Counted from the stretch's first letter, positions 1-12,796 are shown. The stretch is 64,000 nucleotides of DNA from Mortierella sp. BCC40632 (GCA_011634665.1 WAEK01000002.1:2252501-2316500), one strand, 5' to 3'. A program made the numbers and translations. Notes: generated by a model from the sequence alone, not told the origin.

Positions 1-147
1 GCAGCCGAGACATTGGCCAGAGGAGTTGGCCAGTCGGTTCTTCTTCTCCTCCCCTCATCGAGACATTCACCGGTCGAGGACTGCTTCGGTCAAGTTGGGC
101 TTGGGCGTCTGTCGGTTGCTTAAACGGGCCTTTCTCCAACATCCTCT

Positions 148-182
<35 letters not shown>

Positions 183-870
183 ATCTTTTTTATCTCTCAG
201 GTTTGACCATCTCTGTCCCCTGCTCTGCTGTTGGTCAGGAACAAAAAACAACAAGTGGCGACTCGGCACAAGGGCTCCAGACAACCAGTACCGTGTCCAA
301 ATGGCCGTCGCTCTCTAGTGCACATGATGGATCTGTCTTTCTTCCCCGCACTCTTCTCTGACAAGAGATAGTCCAAAAGGAAAGAACTAGTTCTAGCAAA
401 GGAACACCCTTGAAGCTGACCGTTCGGTTCCCTGGAAAGTCATGGGTTTTTTATGTGCTCAAAGACGTTATCCGCACCACCACACACCACACACACACCT
501 CCACTCCCACGTCACAATGCTCAGAAGGAGGTTGGCAACGTGACTGCGTGGGAGGGGGGTCGTTCTATTCCTCTTTCTCTCTCGCGCGCTCTCCTCTCCC
601 CCTGAAAGGGAGAAGGAACACGCGGGAGAGGAAAGGTTATCTCACTCTCTCACTCTCTCTCCTCTTCACTACCCATTAGTTCGACCAGTAGCTCATTTCT
701 CTGAACGAGCAGCACAGACGAAAAGGGCACCAAAAGCACTGGAGCAACCGCAGACGAGGGCAATTCGATTAAAAAGTCATCAACAGGCAACCATTCTCGG
801 GATTCCTATCAGAGACACCTCAAAGCCTGGACCACCGCCATTCTCCTCATTTCTCATTGGAGTCAGCAAC
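1..870. other. upstream region of VPS26, no gene recognised
   Basis: This stretch holds a CT dinucleotide tract near 151-178 and further CT-rich patches near 560-600 and 640-665. The open frames here have no recognisable domain and run across simple repeats, so I treat them as chance. It probably contains the promoter and 5' UTR of the retromer gene that starts at 871. Confidence 0.5.
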
Positions 871-2344
871 ATGTCTGTAGCGGTACGAGTTTCAATGCAT
901 TGCCTCTCTTTCTAGTTTCTTTCTTTGTTTCCCTTCCATACTCTCTCTTTCTTTCCACTGTCTACTTGAACTCAAGAGCTGTTACTAGGCTCTATCGATC
1001 GACTATGAACCATGCTAACCCCCGTGTTTTCCTATGCCTTCTTTCAACCTTGGTCTTTTTTTTTTTTTTTTTTTTTTTTTTTCTTTGGCTTCAACTAGAA
1101 CCTGTTTGGATTCACGACACCTGTCGACATCCACATTGCCTACAATGGCGAGGATGATAGAAAAATGGTCGAGGTCAAGGTGGACAAGGATCGACGTGAA
1201 AAGTTTCCATTGTATTTCGATGGCGAGTCAGTCTCAGGAAAGGTTCGTTTATTTCTTAGTCCCGAGTGATTTCGAGGATCAAAAGGAAAGGAGTAGAAAA
1301 AAAAAAAAGGGCATCTTCCCTTCCTTCCTTCTTTTTTTCTTTCTTTTTTTTTACTCAACAAAAAAGAGACTCTCTATTTGACTTTGTCTAGATCCATATC
1401 CGCGTGAGGGACGGGAAGAAGCTGGAGCACAATGGCATCAAGGTCGAGTTTGTTGGCAACATTGGTAAAAGACTCCCCCACTCGCACTCCCCCCCCCAAA
1501 AAAAAAGATACTTCCTCCCCCTCTTCTGATGCATTGGTTCTCGGGACAAGGATTCTCCCTAGACCAACTGAGCCTTTAGTTGAAACCATCTGACCCTATC
1601 CCAGTGGACGTCTTTCACTGACTTCTACCTCTCTCTTATTCTGCTACTCTTCACCAGAGCTGTTTTTCGATCGTGGAAATCACTACGAGTTCTCGTCACT
1701 CCAACAGGATCTTGCCGTCCCAGGCGAACTTCGATCCAACACAACACTTGACTTTGAATTCAAGAATGTGGAAAAGTTGTACGAATCGTATCATGGAATC
1801 AATGTTAAGCTGAGGTACTTCATCCGCGTGACCATCCTTCGACGATTGGCCGATGTGGTCAAGGAGCGTGATATCTGGGTCTACTCCTATGTCATGCCTG
1901 CCGATGCAGTCAACAGCTCTATCAAGATGGAAGTTGGTATTGAAGACTGCCTTCATATCGAGTTTGAGTACAACCGATCCAAGTAATTTTTTCTTTCTTT
2001 CTTGCTCAATACCTTGTTGATTTGTGGGAAAGGGGATGGGATGGGATTCTCACATTGGTTGTTTGCTCTTTTCAACTTTTTTTTTTCTTAATAGATATCA
2101 TCTAAAGGATGTCATAGTAGGCAAGATTTACTTTTTACTGGTCCGTATAAAGATCAAGCATATGGAGCTGTCGATTATACGACGAGAAACAACTGGTGCG
2201 GTGCCCAATCAATACAACGAGAGTGAGACGATCACAAAGTTTGAGATCATGGACGGTGCTCCCGTTCGAGGCGAGACGATCCCTATCCGCTTGTTCCTTG
2301 GAGGTTTCGAGCTCACCCCAACTTTTAGAGATGGTAAATCCATG

Positions 2345-2379
<35 letters not shown>

Positions 2380-2765
2380 CGTTTCCTAGTTACGACTCAA
2401 TGTTGATCTTCTGTGATCGTTTCTAATGGTCTCTTCGTTTTTTTTCTCTCTCTCTCTTTCTCCTAGTGAACAAGAAATTCTCGACGAGATACTATCTAAA
2501 CCTGGTTCTTGTGGACGAAGAGCATCGTAGATACTTTAAGCAACAGGAAATTACAATCTTCCGTCGACGAGGCAAGTATTGATGATCCTAGTTAAATGAG
2601 TCCTTGTTGGTTTACCTTTTCGTGTTGCGGACCAAATTCAGCTCATAATCCAAACACGAAACGCGACACTTATCTCTTTGATTCTCTCTCTCATACACTT
2701 TGCCCCACCTACTTTTACTAGTTGACGATGGTCTTGAACCCGAGGATGGAATTGAGGAAGCATAA
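871..2765 (+). CDS. VPS26: Retromer subunit VPS26
   Basis: Arrestin-fold subunit of the endosomal retromer, which with VPS35 and VPS29 recycles cargo from endosomes to the Golgi. Seven exons join in frame: 871-882, 1099-1242, 1392-1464, 1658-1982, 2095-2333, 2467-2571 and 2722-2765, giving about 313 aa, close to the usual 320-330. Diagnostic family stretches are visible, including LYFDGESVSGK, ELRSNTTLDFEF, INVKLRYFIRVTILRRL, SSIKMEVGIEDCLHIEFEYN, KDVIVGKIYFLLVRIKI, KYEIMDGAP-like FEIMDGAPVRGE, IPIRLFL and YFKQQEI. The first coding exon encodes only MSVA; this ATG was chosen because its in-frame join to NLFGF reproduces the family N-terminus. The last intron (2572-2721) uses a GC donor. The tail ends in an acidic DDGLEPEDGIEEA. 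The gene converges with ATE1. Identity is confident; the four-residue first exon slightly less so. Confidence 0.96.
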
Positions 2766-3363
2766 TTTTCAGAAAAGAATAAGAAATTACCCTCTCTCTC
2801 TTTTTTTTTTTTTTTTTTTTTGTTGTTGTTGTTGTTGTTGTTGTTGTTGATTTTCGTCTTTTCCCCCAGGAAGGTGTCATTTTTACCTGCCCTAATCCCT
2901 CTTGCCATTTCGTGCTATGTAGTGCCGTGTCCATTTTTTTTTAAGAAAAAATGTTATCATTCAATACGACCATCATTGGGCATGAGCTGTGGATTGAGCA
3001 AACTCTCTACCACTTGATGGGCACCTCATCTTTCTCTTTCTTTCGTCCGATATCATTTTTATTGAGTGATCGAGCACACGCACATACACCCATACACACA
3101 CATACACACCCTCGACCTTCATTTTTTTTTTTTTTTTTTCAATAATGGATTCTCGATAAAGATTAGGTTGTTCAAAGGCCTCCCAAAGATGGGGACCAAG
3201 GATGAAAAGGAGGGAGCTTTATGTAGTAGCGAGTAGATACACTCTTGAGAACAAAAAGAGTGCTCTGTCCTCTCTTCTCTGTTATTATTATTTTTTCTTC
3301 TCTTTTTGTATTTCACTCTGTATGGAGAAGAAGAAAAAACAAAACAAGACAAAAAAAGACAAT
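2766..3363. other. convergent intergenic spacer between VPS26 and ATE1
   Basis: Non-coding as far as I can see. It contains poly-T runs, a GTT trinucleotide run near 2821-2848 and CACA-rich sequence near 3078-3112. It should contain both 3' UTRs. Short frames here consist only of translated repeats. Confidence 0.6.
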
Positions 3364-3482
3364 CTACTTGACAAAAACTAGCATCCGCTTAGAAAGATCT
3401 GGACCAAAAGCAGCGTAGTACTCGCGCATTGCCTTTCTCATCTGGTCGTTTAGCTTGTACGAGATCGAGTCCTTTTTATCGT

Positions 3483-3539
<57 letters not shown>

Positions 3540-5890
3540 GAAAACGTTAGTTTCTTGTGGGCAGTAAACAAACAAACAAGCAAACAAACAAACAAATCGC
3601 CATAGACCCTTCCCCTCTTCCCTCCCACCATCACTAAAGACAAACTTACTGTAAGCATCATGGCCTGACCGTCCTGGTACATGACAAGCTGTGACAAGTC
3701 ACCTTCAGTCACTTCATCTGGATTCATCATACCAGGAGGTGGCAAGTCCAAGGTAGTAGTTGAAGTAGCAGCAGAAGAAGAAGGAGGAGGGGTCAAGGAT
3801 GGTCTCTTGCCACTACGGACATATTCTTCCGCTCCATCCTCCGAGATCGAAGATGTCTCCAAGGAATAATAACCTCGCTTCCGTTTGAACATCAATGGGA
3901 CTTCATCCTCACTGCTGCTGCTCGATCCACGATCCTCTCGGGCCTCCTGAACCTTGAGTGACTCGACAAAGGATCCCGCCTCATCAATTGGATGGTGCTG
4001 CTTCTTCTTTGTGGATTGAGGGGTCATGGTGGTGGTGGCGGTGGTGGGGACGCCAGCGGTCAGATGTTTCATGCCAGAAGAATCTCCTTCTTGATTCTTG
4101 CTTCGAGTTCTCATTTCGGCTTCCATGGTGATCAAAAGACCCTTGACACGAGGATGAAAGAGTTCCAATTGACTAAAAGAAAAGTACCGCTTGGATTCCA
4201 AAAGATGGATACAACGCTCAAATGCCTCCCAGCCATATGTTTCCTATTAGGTATTTTTTTAGAGAAAAGGGCAAGAAGAAGAAGAAGAAAAAGTAATGTT
4301 GGTGAGTGGAACTTGAAGATCGAGAGACCCTGTCAAAATACTCTTTTATAAAAATATAAATAAAAATATCCAATTCCATGTGTCAAGTATGAGAAAGACA
4401 AAAAAGACTTACGGGATTCAAAAGGTAGGAAGGATGATAGCTCGCCTTGTAGTGTGTCTTGGGAGAAGAATGAACATAATGACCCATCGTATAATACTCC
4501 ATGGAATCATGTCCAGGAATCGACTTGATCTCTTGAACAAGTGCAATCTCTCGAAGTGTACTATACTTTCCCAAGGAAAGACTCGCCAAGGAAGGATCAT
4601 AATAAAAATAATCGGTCGAGATACAGGTAGGTAGGATATCGAGTACTCCAACGGCCACCAGTTTCTCATCTACATAATAGCAGTGATGATAGGTTCCGTA
4701 GCCAACAAATCCAGACGCGTCCTGGACAGGATACTGTTGTTCGATCTAAATAGTAGAAAGGATTTGTAACAAGAGATTGGTCAGAGTCAACCATCATCGA
4801 TCTTCTTCCTGAGCACCACTCATTCACTCCAAAGCAAAACCTCCTTTAAATCCTTGGAGTGTAATTTTACCGAAAGTGGGGTACGCGTAATGCTATTTTC
4901 GAATGACTCGCGCGTCAATCTTGAAGACGGAGTTTGGTGAATCTCCTGCTGATATGCGCAGTAAAGGTCATACTTTTCCTGCGTGAACGAAGGGGGCTCC
5001 AAAACGACCTAGTCCAAGGTAGAAAAAAAGAAGAAGAATTGTCAGGGTTTAGTTATTTAGACATTCGTCTCTCTCTTTCTCTTTCTTTATCTCTTTCAAC
5101 CAAGATTACCTTAAACCGCTTCCAGTCAGACTGTATATCCATGTTATCCATGTCAGCAGCATAGACACTCTGAATGAACTCTCCATGCGATTCCTCCGTC
5201 TTGGTTGCTGCACCCAGGGGAGGTGAAACGGATTTCCGGCGGACTGCAAACGGAGCTGTCAGATGACTGGGACTATGATGAGGAGGATGAGGAGGAGGAG
5301 AGTGGGCAGAGACCGAGGAAGGGACAGGTTCGGGACTAGGACTCATCTGGTCGTTGATCATCATCTGTCGAGGGTCCTCTCGAGCCATGCTCTCGCGAGA
5401 TATTTTGAGAGGAACATATTGGTTCTTGATAAACCGGTTTAGACGTGCTATGGTGCGCCTCTGGCCCTTTGACGGGACAAACTCGGAGGTGTTCAACCTT
5501 AGGAGAGAAAAAGATAGAGAGAGAGAGAGTGTGTGTGTGTGTGTGAAAGAGAGCATGGATAGATTAATACGAGCTATGCAGAAAAAAAAAAGAAAAAAAG
5601 AGATGACGCGGCTCCAAAAAAGAATGCCTTTGACAGCCGACAGCAAGCGGGCATAACCAATTGAAGACATGGAATCAAAACTTACCGAATGGTATACTGG
5701 CGACAACAGCTGTAAAGCCAAAAGGGTCAGGGTAGGAGGAGTAGGAGGGGGGAGTAGAGAGAAGGAGAGAGATTGTTACAAAAAAAAACGCTGAAGGATA
5801 ACAGGCACGGGAAGTTTCTCCACATGTGGACAGAAACCCCACAGTATTGGACCAAATCCCTTTTGCTGTTCCTGTGCTCTGAATGGAGGG

Positions 5891-5944
<54 letters not shown>

Positions 5945-6808
5945 GTGAGGGTGAGGACCGTGTGAAGTGCGGAGGATGGGAGGAGCCTCTTACCTGTCTC
6001 TTAGGTTGGGTTTGTATAGGTATAGTCCTGACCTAGAGAATGGTAGAGCCATGGTCAGTGCCTGGGAGTACCGAGGAAAAAAAGAAGAAGAAAGAGAACG
6101 AAAGGCTGTGCGATGACATAGTAGTGCCTCCTTGGGAGAGAGAGAGAGAGAGAGAAAAGTCGAGGCATGCTCTAAACTGTCTCTTACCTTCTGAAGCCCT
6201 TATCCAGGAGTTCCTGGTAATCCTACAAGTCCAACGGATGAGAAGAGAAGAGAAGAGAAAAGAAGAGAAGAGAAGAAAAAAAAAAAAAAAAAAGAGAGAG
6301 TTAGAGTGACGGTGCCAGTTCATGCATTTCGGTTGATGGGCCTGCATTCTTTCCAGAACATCTTTTTGGAGATGGACCCATGGACTCATACTCATGGACA
6401 CACACATGCTCAAAAAAACGTGCATTCTCTGTCTCTCTCACTCTCACACACACTCTCTCTTACACACACTCTCGTCGTCTCTCTCGCTCAAAAAAAAAAA
6501 AAAAAAGTCACACCCTCCTCTCTCTCTCTCGCTCCCCTTCTTCTTTTCTCTCTAGAGAAGAACCACCTAGCGTTGGGACGCGTCCGAATGATGAGCGAGA
6601 AAGAGAACGATGTCAAGTCGCGTGTGGCCTTCAGGGCGAAAAAAAAAAAAAAAAAAAAAAAAAGAAAAAGAAAAAAGAAGAAGAGATGAGATAAGATGCA
6701 GCAACCCACCTTGCATGTCAATTTCAGACCAAAGGCCCCATAGACACGGGCTGAATTCTCGGCACCACAATAGCCGCAAGAAGCGACAGTAAAGCCGACG
6801 GGCTGCAT
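3364..6808 (-). CDS. ATE1: Arginyl-tRNA--protein transferase ATE1
   Basis: Transfers Arg from Arg-tRNA to N-terminal Asp/Glu (and oxidised Cys), creating N-degrons for the N-end rule ubiquitin pathway. At least ten exons. Early ones are exon 1 6808-6710 (starts MQPVGFTVASCGYC), exon 2 6222-6188 (DYQELLDKGFRR) and exon 3 6032-5994 (SGLYLYKPNL). A roughly 24-nt exon near 5713-5690 encodes CCRQYTIR, and the next begins LNTSEFVPSKGQRR. Both cysteine pairs essential in ATE1, CGYC and CC, are present. C-terminal blocks include PPSFTQEKYDLYCAYQQEIH, GFVGYGTYHHCYYVDEKLVA, STDYFYYDPSLASLSLGKYS and SMEYYTMGHYV. A serine-rich, charged insertion of roughly 110 residues lies before the last conserved block; the final exon ends KRMLVFVK. 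The start was chosen because the CGYC exon opens with an ATG about ten codons before the motif. Introns carry GA/CT tracts. Confidence 0.95.
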
Positions 6809-7372
6809 GATGCTGTAAGGCTCGGAGGACTGATTTTTTTTTTTTTTTTTTTTTTTTCTTTTTTCTTTTTTTTAGGGTGACGGTAGGATGAAGAAGGACG
6901 CGATGAATGAGCTGGTTGGAAAAGAAGGGGGGTTGTGCGGAGAGAGAGAGAGTGACGTGTGACGGGAGAAGGAGAGAGAAAAAAGGGAAAAAACGGATCG
7001 ATAAGAGACAAAATCAGAGAGAGCGACGGATGGATTTAATGGGAATCGGGGACAACGGTTTTTTCGAATAAAAAGAAGGGCTTGGCATGAACTCCAGAGA
7101 AACCGAAAGAGCAGTGAATATAGCGGGGGGGAGGAGGAGGAGGAGGGCTGAAGCGCAAAAGGAGAATGTTGATGAGGAACGCGAGTGAATGAAGGTTGGC
7201 GGAGAGAAGAAAGACAGAAGCAGCAAACAGCAGTAGCAGTGGTAGAAGTAGGAGTGGTAGAAGTGTTAGCGTGTGAAAGACAAGAGCGAAATGCGCGGAA
7301 TGTGCAGAGAAGAGATGTTAAGGAAACAAGAACAAGAACAAAGAGAACCGAGGAAGAACAAGATGCGAAAAG

Positions 7373-7377
<5 letters not shown>

Positions 7378-7427
<50 letters not shown>
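7378..7427. repeat. (GA)n microsatellite
   Basis: A near-perfect AG dinucleotide run of about 50 bp, upstream of ATE1. It generates spurious Arg/Glu-repeat frames on the plus strand. Confidence 0.95.
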
Positions 7428-7428
<1 letters not shown>

Positions 7429-7962
7429 ATTCTTGTCAGACTCGGGGCCCATGCCTCACCCTGTGCAGTCAGTGTGGTCTGGAGAGAGAGAGAGAGAGAG
7501 AGTCAGCCAACCAACCAGTCCAATCCAATCCAGTCCAGTCCACTCAGCCAACCAGTCTGCCCGTCTGCCTGCCTGTCTGCCTGTCTGTGGTCTGTCAACC
7601 AGACAGACAGCGACAACGACAGCGACAGCTACAGCTACAGCCAGAACATACCTTGCATAGCCCGCACAGGGGCTTAGAGGTTCCTAATGCACATTACCAC
7701 TTGGAGCCTCTCTCTTTCTCTCTCTCTCTCTTAACCCTATTCTCCTCATTATGTTTGTAGTGCTGGCCTCGCCTTCCCATACTCGACCAGAGTTGTGGAG
7801 TAAGGACCAAGGGGCGAAGACGTAAAAAAAAAAAATTGGAGCACAAAGAAGAATGAGAGGCCCTGAGTGCGGTCAGACCTCGTTCTCGCTGTGGTGAAAC
7901 GATCTCCCTAGTCACCAGCCTGTCTAGACTTGGAGCTGAGCTGACCAAGAAGAAATCTCTCT

Positions 7963-8021
<59 letters not shown>

Positions 8022-8130
8022 AGTGCTAGAGAATGACAGTGGCATGAAAACTTCATGTTCTCCTTGCCAATGCCAATTGTAGGATGATAGGCGAGTCTTT
8101 TCTTTCTTTCTTTCTTTCTCTCCTGTCAAA

Positions 8131-8258
8131 TCATTAGCTGATACACCATTCCCCGTCAGGGTTGGTCCCACCACACAAACTACCGATTTCCCTATGCCAG
8201 ACTTGATTGGTCCGGGCGTCTCTTTTGCTCCTCTCGGCCATATGCAATAGATCCTCAT
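8131..8258 (-). other. possible terminal exon of an unrecognised minus-strand gene
   Basis: On the minus strand a textbook acceptor (long pyrimidine tract ending CTTCAG) at about 8259 opens a 40-codon frame. It starts EDLLHMAERSKRDARTNQVW and ends in a stop near 8131, with ordinary amino-acid composition and no simple repeat. Possible upstream exons on the same strand lie around 8414-8560 and 8820-8880, but I could not build a single model without an internal stop. It could be a real multi-exon gene, a decayed gene, or chance. No family recognised. Confidence 0.2.
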
Positions 8259-8304
8259 CTGAAGAGAAAGAGAAAAAGAAAAGATGGGTTAATGATCGCT
8301 CTTT

Positions 8305-8340
<36 letters not shown>

Positions 8341-8644
8341 CTTCTTTGGAGCTTCGCCCACTTGCTTCAGACTTTAGCCAATCTGTCCTTGATATTGCTC
8401 TCGGACTCGATCTTCAAACTGCCTTGCCACTCCTTTTTTGAAACCTGCTGCTAGCTGCCCCTCGGCCTTTCTTCTCCTCTTTCTCCCTATTGATATAGGG
8501 ATGGGTCCCATGCTTAGATCTTCCAGAACTCTTTTTTTTACTCCTTACTGAGTCCGAATTATTGGTCCTTATGAAGCAATGACTAGCGTAACAAAAAGAA
8601 AATATACTTACTCACTTGACCAAGAGGAGTGTCTCATCCGGTTT

Positions 8645-8692
<48 letters not shown>

Positions 8693-9058
8693 GTGGGTGC
8701 GTATGAATGTGTATTTTTTTTTTTTTTCCATGGACGCACGAATTACATATATAGTTTTTAAATTAAAAAAGAGAAAAAGCAACGGAAAAAAAAAAAAAAA
8801 CCCTTACTATGGTACCTCAGAAAAGACTACGCTTCGGATTCTTTCAACCGTGACATGCAAGTGCCTAGACGCGCTTTTTTGGTTCCTGGAAAGAAAGAGA
8901 AAAAAAAAAACCTCATAAAAACACAGCGAGATATGAAGGAGAGTTTAAAAAACTCAAGAGTAAGAGAGTGAACGAGAGAGAGAGAGAGAGCGTGCGGAGA
9001 AGAAAAAGCCTAGAGGGAAGGAGAGGCGGACGCCTGGAATCATTTGGTCGCGCCACGG

Positions 9059-9060
<2 letters not shown>

Positions 9061-9095
<35 letters not shown>
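9061..9095. repeat. (GT)n microsatellite
   Basis: A GT dinucleotide run of about 35 bp. It is one of the few long GT tracts in a window dominated by GA/CT. Confidence 0.95.
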
Positions 9096-9100
<5 letters not shown>

Positions 9101-9747
9101 TTCCTTGTCCTGGCTGTTGGGCCCAAGAGATCTGGCAAATGTATGGTGCGAGAGCATCCAGGATTTGCTCTCAGGGCGGGTCGAGCTGGATCTGAATAGC
9201 AAAAGTATATATATATAACCCTACTTTTTGGCTGTTTGTCGCCCTGAAGAGAGTGAGTGAAGAGTGGAGATGCTCTTTTTTGTCCGCCTCTTTCTCTTCT
9301 CTCTCTTTCTCTTCTCTCTCTCTCTCTCTCTCACTCTCGGCCAGCCGTCGATCGGCCGCTCCTTTCCCGCCTCGCCAACTTTTTTTATTTTTTAAAGGAG
9401 AAAAAAAAAAAAAAAGTGCTCACAGAGAGACAAACAGACAAACAGACAACCTTCTCACTCTCTTTTCTCCCCACGCCTTCAACGCGGACAAAACAGGTGG
9501 GGGGGGTGGGGGTGAAAAAAAAAAAAAAAAAAAAAAAAATGAACAACAGGAAAAACAGGAAAAAAAAAAACGAGTGGAACGGTTGGCATGAGGCGAGAGC
9601 AACGCCTCTGTTGATCTATTGACGGGAGGCGAGGGTCTGATCCCATCTGTCATTTCTTCTTATCCACCCCTGCTTTTTCATAATTGAGATGGGCCTGAAC
9701 CCCTGCTCCATTGACCCTGTCCCTTTATTTCTTTATACTGTTCCTTG

Positions 9748-9787
<40 letters not shown>

Positions 9788-9965
9788 CTACATGCTCGCA
9801 TGCGGTGGGATGTGGATGGGGTAGGGGAGGAGAAAGGGATGGATGCAGGCAGGGGGTGTGTGTGGAGAGCAAGTTGGACGGCGGAGGGGAGGGGGGAGAG
9901 GGGGGGACACGTTTCAATGCAGCAGTGTGCTACAATACAATCCGTGTGCAGGACAGGACAGACGG

Positions 9966-10003
<38 letters not shown>

Positions 10004-10750
10004 AACAACAACAGCAACATGTCTGCTGAGCGGACAGGGTGCAGCAAGTGCTCTGCCGAGGCCCTGCTCCCATGCTGCAATGCTGTAGCCGGGTTGCTTA
10101 ACCAATATGACCTTGACCAGCACTGCGGTTGATGGGGAAGGAAATGGGACACGGGTACTTTTTTTTATTTTTCTATTAGTCTGTCTGTTTGTCTGTTTGT
10201 CTGTTTGCGAGTTGTATTTGCCTGTTTGTTTGGTCGGATGGTTGGATGTCTGGATGGTCTGTTTGCAAATACAAGTTGTACCAGACTTGACAGTACGCTG
10301 GGGACGATTGGTGCAACAGGATTTGCTCCTCCAGCCGACTTGACTATACTTGACTTTACTTGACTTGACTTTTTTTTTTTTTTTTTTTTTGTCTTCAGTC
10401 AGCACCTGTTGTCCCTGCTTGACAACTCTCTTTCTCTCTTTCGCTCTCTCCCTTTCGCTCTCTTGCCCTTTTTCTCTCTCTCTCTCACACTCTCTCTCTC
10501 TCATCTCTCGGTCGGCGGAGCCATCTTTATTTTGTCATCATTTCTTCATCATCATCCTCTTTCTCTCTTTCTTTCTTTTTCTCTCTCTCTCACTCTCTCT
10601 CTCTTTCTTTCTCTCTTTCTCTTTCCTAAATCTTATAAATCTCTTTCTCATCATCTCTCCTCCGCCCGCCCTCTCTGACTCTCTCACTCACTCTTTCTCT
10701 CCGTCCCACCTACCTACCTACCCCCTCCCCCCTTCATCTGGCCTCCTCCA

Positions 10751-12723
10751 ATGTCCTACGTGGGCACCGCGGATCATCCGGATCCCACATCGCCCTCGTC
10801 CCTGTCTTCCTACCGCTCATCACTCCAGGAACACCAGGACCATGCCCACTCACGACCCCGCGCGGAATCATCTTCTTCCCACAACAGCAATGACCCCTCT
10901 GGCAACCCTTCTGGATCGACCCTACTGAGACCTAGCGATCAGACTAGGGCACGTTCCTCATCCAGTTCCAAGGCACTCCTTACCATGGCTCTGCTTGAAG
11001 CCCAGTCTGCAGTGCAACTCGACAATGCCAACGACATTCCCGCAGCATTAGATGCTTACAGGAAGGCGGTCAAACTGCTAGGCAAGGTCATGGAGGCGAG
11101 CACGTCGCCGGATGAGCAGGAGCGACTCAAGACGATTGTAGGTGTTGAACTGATGGATAAGAAAAAAAAAAAGGAGCATCATGATGATGAAGAAGATGAC
11201 GATAATGAAGAAGATGAGGATAGTAAAGTGGTGCAAGGATGGAGAGATGAAGAGGATGGGAGAGAAGAAGAAGAAAAAAAAAACGAGTACATGGTTGAAT
11301 GAATGCATGTGTGCATGCAAGAATGAGTGGAATGAATGAATGAATGCATGCATGCAAAGATGCCATCATACTTCCAGCTGTGTATAATAATATATTATAC
11401 CCCCGACCTCAGCAACACGACAGATGAACGGACAATCGAACGAACGAACGGACGGACAAACGAACGGACAAACGGACAAACGAACGAACAAACAATCGAC
11501 TACAGTAGAGAGAGTACTAAGGAAACTTTACCCTTTGTCTGGGCAATGGCTGACCTGGCCCATACCTACGACGACTCCTTCTCTCTTCCTTCTACCAAAT
11601 ATAGCATGACTCGTACCTGTTTCGGATCCATCTGTTGTCGACGCCGCCAACTCCTCCTCCCGCCTCGTCGTCCGTTGGCCCAAGCATCCCTTCACCATCA
11701 CGGTCTCCGCTCCCACAGCAGCCAGCACCCAGTCAACCTCTCCCACCTACTCCTCGCACTCATCCTTCTTCTTCTTCTTCTTCACAACAACAACAACAAC
11801 AACAGCAACAGGACCTTCTGCGGCCCACCACTCTAGCTTCGCTCACACCCGCATCGTCGACACATGCCATTGCTGCTGCCATGCAGCCTGGCTACGACTC
11901 GGACAGCTCCTCTGTCCCCAACGCCGTCGCACAAGGCGTCGCTCCTCCACCCAGGCGCGTCAAGAAGCACATCCCTGTACCACTCCAGTCCACCCACCAT
12001 GGCCCTATCCTGCCCCCCTCCGAGCCACGTACTCCACGCCAACGCTCAGACTCTACTTCGGCTGGCGACCATGTGCGCCATCATGCTAGGACCAACACAG
12101 GAGGCTCCGTTCACCGCGATCAGGTGCCTGCCATGCATCGAGCCCGTAGCCGTGAGCATCTTGGTCTCCCTATCCCCGGTGCTCCTACTGCTCCTTTGCC
12201 TCCCACACCCACTGTCCTGGGTCACCCTCCGTCCACGCCTCCGCCCATTCCAGGCTCAGCTCCAGGGTCTGCATCCGCCTCCCCTAATGTGTCGACTCCG
12301 TCCACCCCTAATCTGCCCAACAACCAAACGTTCCAGGCCTCGCTCTCGCCTCCACCACCTACCTCGCCACCTCCGAGGACACCCTCTCATGCCGTCAATG
12401 CAGGCTTTACGTCGCCACCTGCGTCCCCTGCCCACCCAACACGCAGGGTGTCTCCTTTGGTGCCATCGGGACAACAGCAACAACAGAGCCACCAGGGACG
12501 AGAGATGGTGTCGTCACCCCCTCCAGCTATCCGACGGTCTCCATTGTTGTATGAAAGCTCAGGTCTGGACGATGAGGAGATTGACCATACAAAGTTTTAT
12601 GACGATGATCTTGGGGATGAAGACTGGTTGAGCAAGTCCCCTGCAGGCGGTGGTATGGGTTCTCAGACTCCCATGTCTGACAGTCCAGTCCCACACGCAC
12701 CTCGAGAGCGGTCCTCATCTAGA

Positions 12724-12796
<73 letters not shown>

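Larger units (their letters stand above)
6809..10750. other. 3.9 kb repeat-rich region between ATE1 and the MIT-domain gene
   Basis: No gene is established here. Simple repeats dominate: (GA)n at 7378-7427, (CT)n at 7964-8016 and 8309-8335, (GA)n at 8645-8690, (GT)n at 9061-9095, (GA)n near 9751-9783 and 9970-10000, and many poly-A/T runs. CCAGT and CTGC pentamer/tetramer-like stretches occur at 7515-7600, and TTGAC repeats at 10340-10370. A TATATATATATA stretch lies near 9208-9218. Possible short minus-strand exons around 8131-8950 are described separately. Confidence 0.5.

Noticed and set aside
9733..10152. Frames on both strands upstream of the MIT gene
   Set aside because: They are dominated by translated (GA)n and (CT)n; overlapping frames on both strands look equally good, which is typical of repeats.
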